A stretch of DNA of 64,000 bases, from positions 131,854 to 195,853 of the forward strand of contig NZ_FOLE01000002.1 in assembly GCF_900112255.1 (NCBI RefSeq), given 5' to 3'. Positions 25,928-35,875 of this stretch are shown in pieces (the first letter of the stretch is position 1; every line of letters starts with the position of its first letter). The notes under the pieces are model-generated. The model ran no database searches, was not told the DNA's origin, and saw nothing but the letters and a program-made list of their open reading frames with translations. The position numbers and the translations under genes are program-made. The stretch comes from Flexibacter flexilis DSM 6793 (GTDB taxonomy: Bacteria; Bacteroidota; Bacteroidia; Cytophagales; Flexibacteraceae).

Positions 25928-28789
25928 TTAACCTTGTTTGCTGGCACCTGCTGGAACAGGTTTGCGAATCACACCTTTAATTTTGTAAGTAAACGTAAGC
26001 ATAAAATAACGCTGTAACACAGTGGTTTGCACGTCTTCATAATACGTCTCTGTAATGTTACGCTGTACGCTGTTGTTCTGCTTGAGCAAATCGAAAGCCG
26101 AAAGTTTTAGCTCGCCAGCCTGATTGCGGAGGAATTTTTTAGCTATATACGCATTCCAAAGCAAATAATTTTGGTTGTAACCCGAACTCAAACCCGAATA
26201 ATATTGGTGTTGCAAATCCGTCTGTAACACTAACCCGAACGGGAACGTAATCGTGGCGCGGCCTCTGCTACTCTGATTCCAATATTTCGAGTTCGATTGC
26301 TTTTGCAACGTATTGGTTACTTCCACGCGGTTGGTTTGCGAGGAAAGCGAGAAATCTACTTTTTCGCTCACGTTGCTGCTTATCATCACGCCCAAGCCAA
26401 AACTCGGCGATTTGGCATAATTCGTACGGCCATTGATGCTACCAGGCGTATGCGTATAGCTAAACGAAGCTGTAAGATTTACGTTAGATTTGATAGCCGA
26501 CACAGGCACGCCGTACATGAAAAAGCTACGCATATCGTAGTAACCTTTCAAATTGACAGGGCGCGTGAGCTGCGAACCGTTTTTCAAAGAAATAGAATTA
26601 TCTATCAACGTATCTTTGCTGGCAATAATCGTGCTGTTACCGATATAGTCTTTCACAAACGAACTACCAAACATCAAGAACATCGTGTTGCTGTGTTCCA
26701 CACTCGACGACATGAAACGCCCAAAAAGATTTTGTTGGTACGTCTGGCGCAACTGCGCGTTACCCGTGCTCAACTGCAAAGCGTTGCTATTGTTCACTAC
26801 TTCTTGTAACTGACTGATACTTGGCGAGTTAGTCGAAGTACGGTAGTTAATACGAATATTTTTGCGTTTCGAGAAATTGTATTTCAGCATCGCCGTTGGC
26901 AAAATATTTTCAAACTCACGATTGATTTTATATTCCGATGGGAAAGTTTGGTCGCTGTGCAGCGTGGCACGTTGGTACTGTGCACCTGCATTAAATTCCA
27001 CTTTTTGCGTTTGGAAACGATAATCCAAACCGCCTCCACGTGTCAAATAATAGCTTTCAAATTTGCTGGAAAGCGTTGTATCAAAAGTGCTGTACGCCGA
27101 CTGCGCGTTGTCGTATTGCCAAGTTTTTTTGTCCGAATTGTTGGGTTTGTACGACACCGTGCCCGTTGCCTGCAAGAAACTTTTGGTAGAAAGTGGCTCG
27201 GTATAAGAAACCGTACCCGTGTTCGTCCAGCCCGTTTGTTGTATGTCGCTAAACTGATTCACTTCCGAACTAATAGTATCTGTTTCGTAATAATTACTTC
27301 CCGTGTACAAATAACTTTTGCCTGTGTTGTCGGTGTAGCCTGTGTTCCAACCAACAGAGTAAGTACGGCCAACTTTGGCAAATTTATGTCTGAAAAGTAA
27401 TTCATTTGAGAAACTCAAACCTTCCATGTTGGTTTTTACGTCGTTGCGCGTATTGTTGAGCAAATTATTTTCCAAACTCGTTTGTCCGTACAAATTACTG
27501 TTGCCGTCGCTGGTTTGTAGCGTAAGTTTCGGGCGAATCATAATTGAGTTAGACGAATCTATTTTGTGGTCGATGCGCATATTGAACTTGTGGTTCAAAT
27601 TTTTGCTGTACGACGAGCTATTTTGCGAATAAAATTGCCCTATAGTTGAGTTGCTCACATACTGGCGCGAAGTTGTGCTTAGGGCATTGTTTTGGCTTGA
27701 GTTAATAAAATAACTGGCCGTAACATCGGTGTTTTTGCTCCATTTGTCGGCATAATTTATCCCCACAGCAAAAGATTTGGTAATACCGCTACTTTGATTT
27801 ACCAAAAAGTCGCTGATGTCAGAGCCACCACCTCCGCCACCAGGACGGCCACCGCCACGCATTCCACCAGGAGGCGGCATCATGCGCCCCATACCACCGC
27901 CACCGCTTGAGCCGCTGCTCGTAGCTCCCACGATGTCTTCTATTGCAAAATTTTGTTCATTGATATTATTAGCCAAACCCAAAATACTAATGCGGCGATC
28001 GCCATTAAAAATATTTACGTTGCCTCCCGCACTGAATCGGTCTTGGTCGCCATAGCCCGCAAACGCTTTCCCAAAAACAGCATTGCGCATATCGGGACGC
28101 GTTACGATATTGATCGTTTTGGACGTGTTGCCATCATTAAAACCCGAAAATTGTGATTGTTCGCTTTGCTTGTCAAACACTTGTACTTTGTCTATCATCT
28201 CGGCAGGCAAATTGCGCAAAACCGTCGTCGGGTCGCTGCTAAAAAACGGCTTGCCATCCACTAACACTTCTTTTACGTTTTCGCCTTGTGCTTGCAATGT
28301 GCCATTTTGCATCATCACACCGGGCATTTTAGTTACCAAATCTTCCGCATTAGCGTCTTTGTGGGTCTTCACACTCGACGCGCTCATTTCTGTGGTATCG
28401 CCTTTTTGGGTTGCTGGTGGCAGCTTCTTCGAAACGACTACGGTTTGTAGCTCGCGGCCTTCTTTCAGCTCCAATTTTCCTAAGCGTAACATTTCGCCTG
28501 TATAAGAAATTCGTTTGCTAAAATTCTGATAACCAATGTAAGAGATTTTGAGTAAATACTCTCCGTTGGCCACATTCATAAACCTAAAACGTCCGTTTTC
28601 GTCGGCGGCTTGGCCTTGTTTGCTCGAATCGGCTACATTTTGGAGAATAATCGTTGCACCAATCAGTGGCGAAGTATCAGAGGCCGAAATTACGCGCCCC
28701 ACAATGCTCGGACGCTGCTGTTGTGCTCGTGCTAACGTACTGGCAAACAGCAAGAATGCAGTACACGCAATTGCAAAAATTTGTTTCAT
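25928..28789 (-). CDS. Outer-membrane beta-barrel protein with carboxypeptidase-regulatory domain (TonB-receptor-like)
   Basis: 953 residues from MKQIFAIACTAFLLFASTLARA, a signal peptide; an ATG 16 codons upstream is not favoured. The N-terminal carboxypeptidase-like Ig domain (about 25-110) has IVGRVISASDTSPLIGATIILQ. A plug-like region follows (VVVSKKLPPATQKGDTTEMSASS, VLRNLPAEMIDKVQVFD), then a glycine/methionine-rich linker (around 315-345) and a C-terminal beta-barrel. This matches the outer-membrane beta-barrel family (OMP_b-brl_3 type) rather than a full SusC. The role could be uptake or secretion of an unknown substrate. It lies upstream of the two-component pair but behind its own terminator. 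Confidence 0.85.
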   Translation of the reverse strand: MKQIFAIACTAFLLFASTLARAQQQRPSIVGRVISASDTSPLIGATIILQNVADSSKQGQAADENGRFRFMNVANGEYLLKISYIGYQNFSKRISYTGEMLRLGKLELKEGRELQTVVVSKKLPPATQKGDTTEMSASSVKTHKDANAEDLVTKMPGVMMQNGTLQAQGENVKEVLVDGKPFFSSDPTTVLRNLPAEMIDKVQVFDKQSEQSQFSGFNDGNTSKTINIVTRPDMRNAVFGKAFAGYGDQDRFSAGGNVNIFNGDRRISILGLANNINEQNFAIEDIVGATSSGSSGGGGMGRMMPPPGGMRGGGRPGGGGGGSDISDFLVNQSSGITKSFAVGINYADKWSKNTDVTASYFINSSQNNALSTTSRQYVSNSTIGQFYSQNSSSYSKNLNHKFNMRIDHKIDSSNSIMIRPKLTLQTSDGNSNLYGQTSLENNLLNNTRNDVKTNMEGLSFSNELLFRHKFAKVGRTYSVGWNTGYTDNTGKSYLYTGSNYYETDTISSEVNQFSDIQQTGWTNTGTVSYTEPLSTKSFLQATGTVSYKPNNSDKKTWQYDNAQSAYSTFDTTLSSKFESYYLTRGGGLDYRFQTQKVEFNAGAQYQRATLHSDQTFPSEYKINREFENILPTAMLKYNFSKRKNIRINYRTSTNSPSISQLQEVVNNSNALQLSTGNAQLRQTYQQNLFGRFMSSSVEHSNTMFLMFGSSFVKDYIGNSTIIASKDTLIDNSISLKNGSQLTRPVNLKGYYDMRSFFMYGVPVSAIKSNVNLTASFSYTHTPGSINGRTNYAKSPSFGLGVMISSNVSEKVDFSLSSQTNRVEVTNTLQKQSNSKYWNQSSRGRATITFPFGLVLQTDLQHQYYSGLSSGYNQNYLLWNAYIAKKFLRNQAGELKLSAFDLLKQNNSVQRNITETYYEDVQTTVLQRYFMLTFTYKIKGVIRKPVPAGASKQG

Positions 28790-28975
28790 GGGATTAACCA
28801 ACGGTTGAAAGACGTTTTTAGTAAAATACTGTTGCAATAACTATATTAGAATTTGTTTAGAAAAAGAAATGTGCAAAGCACCAGCCTATCTTAAGCTAAT
28901 ACTTTGCACAAAGTTCAGTATATCCAACTAAAATTTAGAATATAAAAGTTCTATCTTAATGTTTTTTAACAAATA

Positions 28976-30040
28976 TTAACACTCTTTAACATAGCTACCA
29001 ATCCACTTGAGCGCGTTTTGGCTATTTTCAACAATACTTTTTAGCGGTTCGTTGCTTACGTGACCGTCGCATTCTATCAAAAATTTGTAATTGAAAGCAT
29101 TGCCTTCGCGCGCGGGACGACTTTCCACACGATTTAGGTTAATGTGTGCCGAATTAAACTCGTTGAGCAAGTTGGCAAGGCTACCCGGTTCGTTGGAAAG
29201 CTGCGCCACAAAACTACTTTTGTCTTGGCCGCTTGGTTGGTTACTAAATGTTTTGCTCAAAATCAAGAAGCGCGTGCGGTTATTGCTGCTGTCTTGTACG
29301 TTCGAGAAAAGCACAGGCAAATTATAAAGTTTGGCGGCTACTTCTGCGCAAAGTGCTGCGCCTTCAGGGTCTTCGGAAGCGAGTTTTGCGGCAAGCGATG
29401 TAGAAGCAACTTCCTTACGTTCAATGTCTTTGGCATAATCATTCAAGAATTTGCGACACTGGCCGAAGGCTATATCTTTGGAATAAATACGCTTGATTTT
29501 GCGCATATCTTCTTGTTGGCTGGCAAACGAAAAATGAATTGGCAAGGCCAGTTCCGCCACAATTTGCACGCCACCTTCCAGCAGTCTGTCAATGGATTCT
29601 TGCACCGTTCCTTCTTGGTTGTTTTCGATAGGCACAACCCCAAACCGCACGCGTTCGGTGGTTACCGCCTCAAACACCGAACTAATATTTGGCAACGGGA
29701 AATACGTGCTTATCGCCCCAAAACGGCTTTCGGCGGCTTGATGACAAAAACTACCTTCAGGCCCCAGATACGCGATTTTTTCGCTGAGTTCCAAGTGCCT
29801 ACTTACCGCAAAAATTTCTAAGTAAATGGCTTCTATGGCGGCTCTGTTCAGCAAGCCCGTAGAGCTAAGTTTGTCGAGGCGTTCTATGATAAACTTCTCA
29901 CGTTCAGGACGATATACGACAGTTTTTTGGTCGCGTTTGAACTGCCCAATTTGTTTGACCACCTCCATACGGCGGTTAAGCAAACCAATGATTTGCTCGT
30001 CTAATTCGTCTATTTGTTGGCGCAAAAGTTCTAAAGACAT
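28976..30040 (-). CDS. pheA: Bifunctional chorismate mutase / prephenate dehydratase
   Basis: 354 residues. Makes phenylpyruvate from chorismate for phenylalanine synthesis. N-terminal chorismate mutase (1-90) has LRQQIDELDEQIIGLLNRRMEVVKQIG. Prephenate dehydratase (about 92-270) starts AYLGPEGSFCHQAA and carries FGVVPIENNQEGTVQESID and the catalytic TRF in NNRTRFLILS. The C-terminal ACT domain (about 280-354) has the phenylalanine-binding GSLANLLNEF and ESRP motifs, so feedback inhibition by Phe is expected. Monocistronic. Confidence 0.97.
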   Translation of the reverse strand: MSLELLRQQIDELDEQIIGLLNRRMEVVKQIGQFKRDQKTVVYRPEREKFIIERLDKLSSTGLLNRAAIEAIYLEIFAVSRHLELSEKIAYLGPEGSFCHQAAESRFGAISTYFPLPNISSVFEAVTTERVRFGVVPIENNQEGTVQESIDRLLEGGVQIVAELALPIHFSFASQQEDMRKIKRIYSKDIAFGQCRKFLNDYAKDIERKEVASTSLAAKLASEDPEGAALCAEVAAKLYNLPVLFSNVQDSSNNRTRFLILSKTFSNQPSGQDKSSFVAQLSNEPGSLANLLNEFNSAHINLNRVESRPAREGNAFNYKFLIECDGHVSNEPLKSIVENSQNALKWIGSYVKEC

Positions 30041-30151
30041 AATGCGGGGATTTAAGAAAACAATTTAACAATGCTTACAAAGTAAAAATTGTTGAGCAAA
30101 CAAACAAAGAGCTTTCTGCTTTTTTATAACGCTCTATCTCATTCACCCACG

Positions 30152-30207
30152 AAAATAGAGAAGCCCCAACTTATTTCTCTTGAAATTTGCTGGAGCTTCT
30201 CTATTTT
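30152..30207 (-). terminator. Terminator of the tail-fibre/T9SS operon
   Basis: AAAATAGAGAAGC pairs with GCTTCTCTATTTT. On the minus strand the hairpin ends in TTTT. It lies 14 nt beyond the stop codon of the T9SS protein gene. Confidence 0.75.
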
Positions 30208-30221
30208 TACGAGCAAGACAT

Positions 30222-31625
30222 TTACTTCGTTATTTCCATTTTTTGTAATGTTATTGTCTCACCTACGGCTATTTTTACAAAATACATTCCCGCAGGCAGA
30301 TTGTTCAATATCAGATTTTCGGAACTTGCCCGAACTACACCGCTGGCCACCATTTGCCCTAAAGCATTGCTAATTTCATAGCTTCCCGTACTTTGGTCTA
30401 AACCATTACACAACAGCGTAAAGTTTCCTTTGTTGGGGTTAGGATAAATAGAAGCGGCGAGCGTTTGGCGTTCTGTGCCTACAAATACGCTATGCGAATA
30501 GCTAAATTTTCCGTCCGCATCTATTTGTTTTAGGCGAAAATAAGCGGCATCAGCTTGCGGTACGTTGGTTTGGTAATCAATGGATTTGTTGCTGTTTCCT
30601 GCTCCTTTCACAAAAGTTACTTTCTCAAATCGTTGATTATCTGCCGACATTTCTACTTCAAAACCATTGTTATTAATTTCGGAAGCAGTTTTCCAGTTCA
30701 GTGTTACGATTTCAGGATTTTTTCTATTTCCTTCAAAACGAAGTAGTTGAATCGGTAGTGGAGGTTCTTCGCCCACCGTCCAAGGCGAAAACGAGTTGAT
30801 ACCCGTGCCGTCCACGAAAGAAGGCAACGCGTTGTTCCAAGTGCTAGTATGTTTGTCCCAAGTAGAGCCGTTGAAATGGTATAGTTGCAAGGCATTTGTA
30901 TTAGCCATTGTACCCAATTCATTGGCACTGAACTCAATACGCATTTGTGCATTGGTAGGCGTACCCGATACCTCATATACTTTTTTGATACCGCCACTAC
31001 CGACACTTGTACCCTGATAATGGTAACGGTCTATGCTCACCGTACCCGCATCGGCCAAGTGAATACCCATGCCTGCTACTTCCGTCAGTGTGCTGTTTGT
31101 ACTGCGGCTGCTGGCACGAATGTAACCACCTTTGTTGCTTTGGCTCAGGCCAGAAGTATTATCCACTACGGTTCTGTTGGCGGCGCGACCTTCCAAAAGT
31201 ACGCCAGTTGCTCCCAAATCAACGTTATGGCTGTTCAGGTCAAGCGTACCTTGGGTGAGCATCAGCACATCAGAGATGTTGAGGTCTTGTGTAAGCGTAA
31301 CGCCAGCGGCATTATCTACTTTCAGACGCGCGATGGTCGGCGCGGAAGTAGCAATAATACTTTGATTAGAAGTTCCTTCAAACCACAACCAACTGGCCGC
31401 ACCACCCGTATAAGTTGCGCCGCTTTGCTGATATGTACTGTCTAAGTAAATCGTACCGTCGTTGTTGATGCTGCCGCCTGCTTTGTTGGCAAGAAATGAA
31501 TTAACAACACGCAAATTTGTACCACTGGTAACGTTGATGGTTGCGCCACTGTTGAGTACAATGCCTTGCGCCCAAACGCATTGCGATGTTATGGTTGTGA
31601 TTAGTAGTAAAAAAGCTTTTTTCAT
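30222..31625 (-). CDS. T9SS-sorted surface protein of unknown function
   Basis: 467 residues. Signal peptide MKKAFLLLITTITSQCVWA. The N-terminal half is beta-rich and low in complexity (IVLNSGATINVTSGTNLRVVNS, LDLNSHNVDLGATGVLLEG), of the kind found in beta-helix proteins. Around residue 295 comes the linker PLPIQLLRFEGNRKNPEIVTLNWKTASEINNNGFEVE, a common fibronectin-like module before sorting domains. The C-terminus is a T9SS sorting domain (IYPNPNKGNFTLLCNG, LPAGMYFVKIAVGE, KMEITK). The start codon lies 4 nt after the stop of the tail-fibre gene, so the two are co-transcribed and probably act together at the surface. Confidence 0.85.
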   Translation of the reverse strand: MKKAFLLLITTITSQCVWAQGIVLNSGATINVTSGTNLRVVNSFLANKAGGSINNDGTIYLDSTYQQSGATYTGGAASWLWFEGTSNQSIIATSAPTIARLKVDNAAGVTLTQDLNISDVLMLTQGTLDLNSHNVDLGATGVLLEGRAANRTVVDNTSGLSQSNKGGYIRASSRSTNSTLTEVAGMGIHLADAGTVSIDRYHYQGTSVGSGGIKKVYEVSGTPTNAQMRIEFSANELGTMANTNALQLYHFNGSTWDKHTSTWNNALPSFVDGTGINSFSPWTVGEEPPLPIQLLRFEGNRKNPEIVTLNWKTASEINNNGFEVEMSADNQRFEKVTFVKGAGNSNKSIDYQTNVPQADAAYFRLKQIDADGKFSYSHSVFVGTERQTLAASIYPNPNKGNFTLLCNGLDQSTGSYEISNALGQMVASGVVRASSENLILNNLPAGMYFVKIAVGETITLQKMEITK

Positions 31626-31629
31626 GTTG

Positions 31630-33330
31630 TTACTTTTTGTTAGATGCTTCGATATTGAGCAAATCTTTTATTTGCTTCATTTCTGCTTTCAGCGTGTCTA
31701 TTTCAGAAAGTTTAGTTTTAAAACCTGCATTTTCTGATTTTAGTCCAGCGTTAGCAGCTTCTAAAGCCTCGATTTGGGCTTGTTGTTCTTTAATGGCATT
31801 AATCAAAAGGAAAGTGTAGGCTTGTGGGTTTACCTCGCGCAAATCCTTGATTTTGTCATTTTTTTGTTTGCAGACCATGTAAGGCGCAATTTTTTCTAAT
31901 TCTTGGGCAATGATACCAATTTGCTCGTCTTTCACAGGGAACGGCGCATTTTCATTGTATTGGAAGGTAATAGGATTAATTTGTTTTACCACATCCAAAC
32001 CATCCGTGAACTGGCCTGTTACTGTTTTTACGCGTGCATCCGAGAACACGGTCCAGTTTCCTGTAGCATTGTTGGCTGTGCCATTCACCGAAAGTTTGGC
32101 AGTTGGGGCATTAGTACCAATGCCTACATTCCCATTTCCTTTAATGCGCATTAATTCATTAGAAGTAGTACTGGTTGTTCCCGCATAGTAAACAAAATCG
32201 GAGCTTGTGGCATCCACTTGAAAACGGTAAGTAGATGCGTTTACGCCCATTCCATAAAATTGGTGGTCGTTGTTGGAAGTTCCGTACAAAACTATCTTGC
32301 GGTTTGCAACGGTAGTTCCAAATTCTAATGGCGCATTAGGGGTTGCCCCAATACCTACATAACCTGTACTTGCAATGGTGGTAGTAAGACTTGAACCTGC
32401 TACATTAAGTGTAAAACTATTCGTTGAAATAGTGGTTGCTTTGGTTAAAGTCCCTCCCAATTGCATGACCCCACTGGTTAGCGTAAGGCCGTTATTAATA
32501 CTTGTCCAAGTCGGAGCAATTCCTGCTCCTGCCGAAGTAAGCACTTGTCCTGCTGTACCTGCAACATTGCTGGGCATCAAAGCCCCTGCAAAACATAAAT
32601 TTCCCCATACATCTAATTTTTGGGCGGGGGAAGAAGTGCCAATGCCTACATTACCTGAGCTGGTGATAATCATTCTTCTGGTTTTGGTTGTGCCGTCCCA
32701 AGTTGTAAAAAATAAGGAAGGTGATACCCCTAAGCCTGTACCCCAAACAAGGTCAGATTCGCCAGAACCACCAGAGGCATTCCAGCCATACATTAGCCCA
32801 GATTTTACGCCTGCCGATGGGTTCGGAGCAGAACCATTAAGGTTACCACCCAAATACGTCCATGAGTTTGCACCCAATCCGCCATATACATGCAAGCCTC
32901 CTAAGGGGAGTGTGCCAATACCCACATTGCCGTCAGCGGTTACACGCATTCTTTCTGTGTTATTAGTACGTGTTACAAAATCATTGTTATCTGTCGTTCC
33001 GATAAAATTAGAACCAACAAAAGTTCCCGCATTGCCTAACGTACTCCAACCTGTATTGGCATTGAGCAAATAGGTCCAAGCCGAGCCGTTGTAATGATAA
33101 AAGCCTGTTGTTCCATCTGTTTGGTACACCAACAAGCCCGTGGCGGGGCTGCTGATGGCAACACGTTGGGCGACGGTCATGCGCGGAGTAAGTAGGCCTT
33201 TGGTAGTGGATTTTACGTCCAACATGGCAGAATTGTCTGGAGTGGAGTTGTCTGTATTGACGGCTACGCCTTGCGCTAAAGCTACGTTGCTGATACCAAT
33301 GAAAGCGAAGAATAAGTATTTTTTAAACAT
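31630..33330 (-). CDS. Tail-fibre-like surface protein with S74 chaperone domain (566 aa)
   Basis: Signal peptide [19 protein letters not shown], then the N-terminal module [19 protein letters not shown] shared with its neighbour. Repeated 'GNVGIGT' turns follow. The C-terminal S74 peptidase/intramolecular chaperone domain begins at SDARVK, with the catalytic Ser and Lys in place, and continues INPITFQYN and [13 protein letters not shown]. It ends in a coiled coil ([19 protein letters not shown]). In endosialidases this domain trimerises the fibre and cleaves itself off. Exported here, so probably a cell-surface fibre rather than a phage part. First gene of an operon with the T9SS protein. 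Confidence 0.85.
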   Translation of the reverse strand: MFKKYLFFAFIGISNVALAQGVAVNTDNSTPDNSAMLDVKSTTKGLLTPRMTVAQRVAISSPATGLLVYQTDGTTGFYHYNGSAWTYLLNANTGWSTLGNAGTFVGSNFIGTTDNNDFVTRTNNTERMRVTADGNVGIGTLPLGGLHVYGGLGANSWTYLGGNLNGSAPNPSAGVKSGLMYGWNASGGSGESDLVWGTGLGVSPSLFFTTWDGTTKTRRMIITSSGNVGIGTSSPAQKLDVWGNLCFAGALMPSNVAGTAGQVLTSAGAGIAPTWTSINNGLTLTSGVMQLGGTLTKATTISTNSFTLNVAGSSLTTTIASTGYVGIGATPNAPLEFGTTVANRKIVLYGTSNNDHQFYGMGVNASTYRFQVDATSSDFVYYAGTTSTTSNELMRIKGNGNVGIGTNAPTAKLSVNGTANNATGNWTVFSDARVKTVTGQFTDGLDVVKQINPITFQYNENAPFPVKDEQIGIIAQELEKIAPYMVCKQKNDKIKDLREVNPQAYTFLLINAIKEQQAQIEALEAANAGLKSENAGFKTKLSEIDTLKAEMKQIKDLLNIEASNKK

Positions 33331-33443
33331 AAAAATTGAGATGCAAATAATTGCATTATTAGGTTTGTGAAGTATTGAAGTTATCTAATGAAAAGAATAA
33401 TGTTTTATTGACTTAAAAAGCACCATTTCATTATTCATTAGTA

Positions 33444-33451
33444 CAAACCTA
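33444..33451 (-). promoter_or_regulatory. -7 promoter element of the 566-aa tail-fibre gene
   Basis: TAGGTTTG on the minus strand matches TAnnTTTG. It lies 113 nt upstream of the ATG and exactly 29 nt from the direct-repeat operator at 33481. Confidence 0.55.
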
Positions 33452-33480
33452 TGTAGAAGATTTTTCTATTTAAAAACAAA

Positions 33481-33509
33481 GGGACGAAACGCCCGAATTC
33501 TGGGACGAA
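33481..33509 (-). promoter_or_regulatory. Direct-repeat operator (LytTR-type geometry), copy 1
   Basis: On the minus strand TTCGTCCC occurs twice, separated by 13 nt (21-nt period, two helical turns). The sequence and its flanks closely match 35876-35904. TTCGTC resembles the core of known LytTR sites such as the AlgR site CCGTTCGTC. The regulator is inferred, not shown. Confidence 0.6.
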
Positions 33510-33590
33510 TAGCAAAATCAAACAAAAATCATCCAAAATTGAACTAAAACAACACTTAAAAGATGCGTTATTTCAGAAGTATTATATCAC

Positions 33591-33650
33591 CGAAACACTT
33601 CCTATCATAATTTCTTAAAAATGAAGAATAGTCTGTAAGGAAGTGTTTCG
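33591..33650 (-). terminator. Inverted repeat after the 629-aa tail-fibre gene
   Basis: A 12-bp perfect inverted repeat (CGAAACACTTCC/GGAAGTGTTTCG) with a 36-nt spacer starts 15 nt beyond the stop codon. It lacks a T-tract, so it may be a weak terminator or an mRNA-stabilising stem. Confidence 0.4.
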
Positions 33651-33665
33651 ATAATGGAGCATTTG

Positions 33666-35555
33666 TTACTTCTGTTTCGCTTCTAACAGAAGTAAACTTT
33701 TCAGTTCTTGAATGCTCGCTTCCATGTTATTTAGCTTTGCTTCTACCGAACTGTTTTGGATTTTTAGAGACGCATTTTCTGTTTTCAACGCCTCGATTTG
33801 GGCTTGTTGCTCTTTGATGGCATTTACCAATACAGGCACAAGATTTTGATAAGCCATCGAAAGTGTTTCGCCTTTTTCGATGTCACCTTCTTTGCCTTCT
33901 ACCACCTCCGGTACGATTTTACGAACGTCTTGCGCCAAGAAACCAATTTGACGGTTGGCATTAGGTGTTTGCTTCCAGTTGTAATATACGCCGTTAAGTT
34001 GTGATACAAGCGCAAGGGCTTGTGTTACAGGCATTACGTTAGTTTTTAGGCGTGCGTCAGAGCTGTGCGTCCAACCTGTAGTCGTATATTTGCCTGTTGT
34101 AGAGCCGTTGTAAACCTGAAGTTTTACAGTTGGCGCGTTTGTACCGATACCAAGGAAACCGCCGTTATTGTAGTTAATAATAGTGTTGTTACTGGCGGTT
34201 AAATTGTTGATATACAAATCGCCGCTGGAATTGTTTTGAGCAATATTAGAAGTTTTAGTTGCTCCCGTAACATCGTAAAAATCAATAAAACCAGCTCCAA
34301 TTTTAGTTTGATAACCTGTTAATTGGCCTACATTGATTTTGCCAGAAGGCACATCTATTTTTTCGCTGGGCGAAGTCGTGCCGACACCCATGTTCCCCGA
34401 CGCGTCGATGGCCATACGCATGGAATTGGCATTTACATCAAACACAAAAAAAGTATTGGCTACGCCATATCCTGACTCGCTTGCGCCGCCAGTTCCCACT
34501 CTATATTCTCTGCCACTGCCTTTATAACTTACCATGGCATAGCTTGTCGCTGTCGTGTTTTCGGTCGTAATCATACCGTTTAGGACATGTAGGCGGCTTG
34601 TCGGAGAAGTTGTCCCGATGCCCATATTTCCAGATGCGTCAATGGCCATACGCATGGCATTGGCACTATAATCAAATACAAAAAATTTATCATTTACCCC
34701 ATAAGTACTTTCACTTGCGTTACCCGTACCTACTCTGTATTCGCGGCCAGTGCCTTTGTAGCCAATCATGGCATAGCTTGTGGCAAGCGTATTTTCGACC
34801 AAAATGGTAGGTGATGTACTACTTGTCAGGGCGTGTACTAAACTACTGGGCGAGGTAGTGCCAATACCTACATTGCCTGCGCTTGTGATGGTCACTCTTC
34901 TGGTTTTAGTTGTGCCGTTCCAAGTAGTAAAATTTAATGAAGGTGCCGCACCTAAGCCTGTACCCCAAACAAGATCAGACTCACCAAGTCCTCCTGAAGC
35001 GTTCCAACCATACATTAACCCGTAGTTCATGCTTGTTGATGGATTGGCTGTACCATTCAGGTTACCACCGATGTATGTCCATGAATTTGCACCCACTGGC
35101 CCAGACACGTGCAAAGCCCCCAGAGGGCTTGGTACACCACCAATTCCCACATTGCCAGCACTGGCAATGCGAAAACGTTCTGTATTGTTAGTGCGTGCCA
35201 CAAAGTCTGTGGCATCTGTTGTGCCAATAAAATTACTACTGGCCGAAGTGCTGCCGTTGCCTGTAACGCCCCAACCTGTATTGCCATTGAGCAAATAAAT
35301 CCATGCCGAGCCATTATAATGATAAAAACCTGTTGTTCCGTCAGTTTGGTAAACCAATAGACCTGTAGCAGGGCTGCTAATGGCCGCACGTTGCGCTGCT
35401 GTCATGCGCGGAGTAAGTAAGCCTTTGGTGGTAGATTTTACGTCCAACATGGCCGAATTGTCGGGGGCTGTATTGTCTGTGTTTACAGCTACACCTTGCG
35501 CCAAAGCCATATTGCTTGCGCCTACCAAAGCAATGAATAAGTATTTTTTTAGCAT
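33666..35555 (-). CDS. Tail-fibre-like surface protein with S74 chaperone domain (629 aa)
   Basis: Paralogue of the downstream 566-aa protein. Signal peptide MLKKYLFIALVGASNMALA; the first 110 residues are nearly the same, and both share [21 protein letters not shown]. The middle carries two tandem 70-residue copies of a unit with SYAMIGYKGTGREYRVGTG and RMAIDASGNMGIGTTSP. The C-terminal S74 chaperone domain starts SDARLK (Ser and Lys conserved), continues YYNWKQTPNANRQIGFLAQDVRKIVPE and ends in a coiled coil. The two C-terminal domains are much less alike than the N-terminal modules, so the pair has diverged or been shuffled by domain. Confidence 0.85.
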   Translation of the reverse strand: MLKKYLFIALVGASNMALAQGVAVNTDNTAPDNSAMLDVKSTTKGLLTPRMTAAQRAAISSPATGLLVYQTDGTTGFYHYNGSAWIYLLNGNTGWGVTGNGSTSASSNFIGTTDATDFVARTNNTERFRIASAGNVGIGGVPSPLGALHVSGPVGANSWTYIGGNLNGTANPSTSMNYGLMYGWNASGGLGESDLVWGTGLGAAPSLNFTTWNGTTKTRRVTITSAGNVGIGTTSPSSLVHALTSSTSPTILVENTLATSYAMIGYKGTGREYRVGTGNASESTYGVNDKFFVFDYSANAMRMAIDASGNMGIGTTSPTSRLHVLNGMITTENTTATSYAMVSYKGSGREYRVGTGGASESGYGVANTFFVFDVNANSMRMAIDASGNMGVGTTSPSEKIDVPSGKINVGQLTGYQTKIGAGFIDFYDVTGATKTSNIAQNNSSGDLYINNLTASNNTIINYNNGGFLGIGTNAPTVKLQVYNGSTTGKYTTTGWTHSSDARLKTNVMPVTQALALVSQLNGVYYNWKQTPNANRQIGFLAQDVRKIVPEVVEGKEGDIEKGETLSMAYQNLVPVLVNAIKEQQAQIEALKTENASLKIQNSSVEAKLNNMEASIQELKSLLLLEAKQK

Positions 35556-35838
35556 AGTAATGATGCAATAAATTGCAAAATAAGGGTTTGAATAGTTGTA
35601 TGATTAGGAAATAATAAAAGCAGAAATGATACTTTTTCACACTAATTGCATGTTGATAATTAGTATAAAAAACAACGTTTTAATGTTGAATAATTGGAGT
35701 ATTTGGGCTGTTGTTGAGTAAAAGAGAGAAACACCCCTAAAAGCAAATATATCAATATGCTTAAACTGGAAACTATATGATAATAATACGCTCTAAACAA
35801 TAAAAAATTTAGGCAAAAAATACCTTACAAGGCAAATG

Positions 35839-35846
35839 CAAATTTA
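35839..35846 (-). promoter_or_regulatory. -7 promoter element of the 629-aa tail-fibre gene
   Basis: TAAATTTG on the minus strand matches TAnnTTTG, exactly 29 nt from the operator at 35876, the same spacing as in the paralogue. Confidence 0.55.
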
Positions 35847-35875
35847 TTTAAAATAGCTATTTAATAAAAATAAAA

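Larger units (their letters stand above)
33331..33665. other. Regulatory region between tail-fibre paralogues
   Basis: A 335-nt gap. It contains the -7 box (33444-33451), the direct-repeat operator (33481-33509) and an inverted repeat CGAAACACTTCC/GGAAGTGTTTCG (33591-33602 and 33639-33650) that probably ends the upstream paralogue's transcript. No gene is seen. Confidence 0.6.

Noticed and set aside
31630-35555. Prophage tail-fibre genes
   Set aside because: S74 and 'GIGT' repeats are shared with phage fibres, but both proteins have signal peptides and no capsid, terminase, integrase or lysis gene is nearby.
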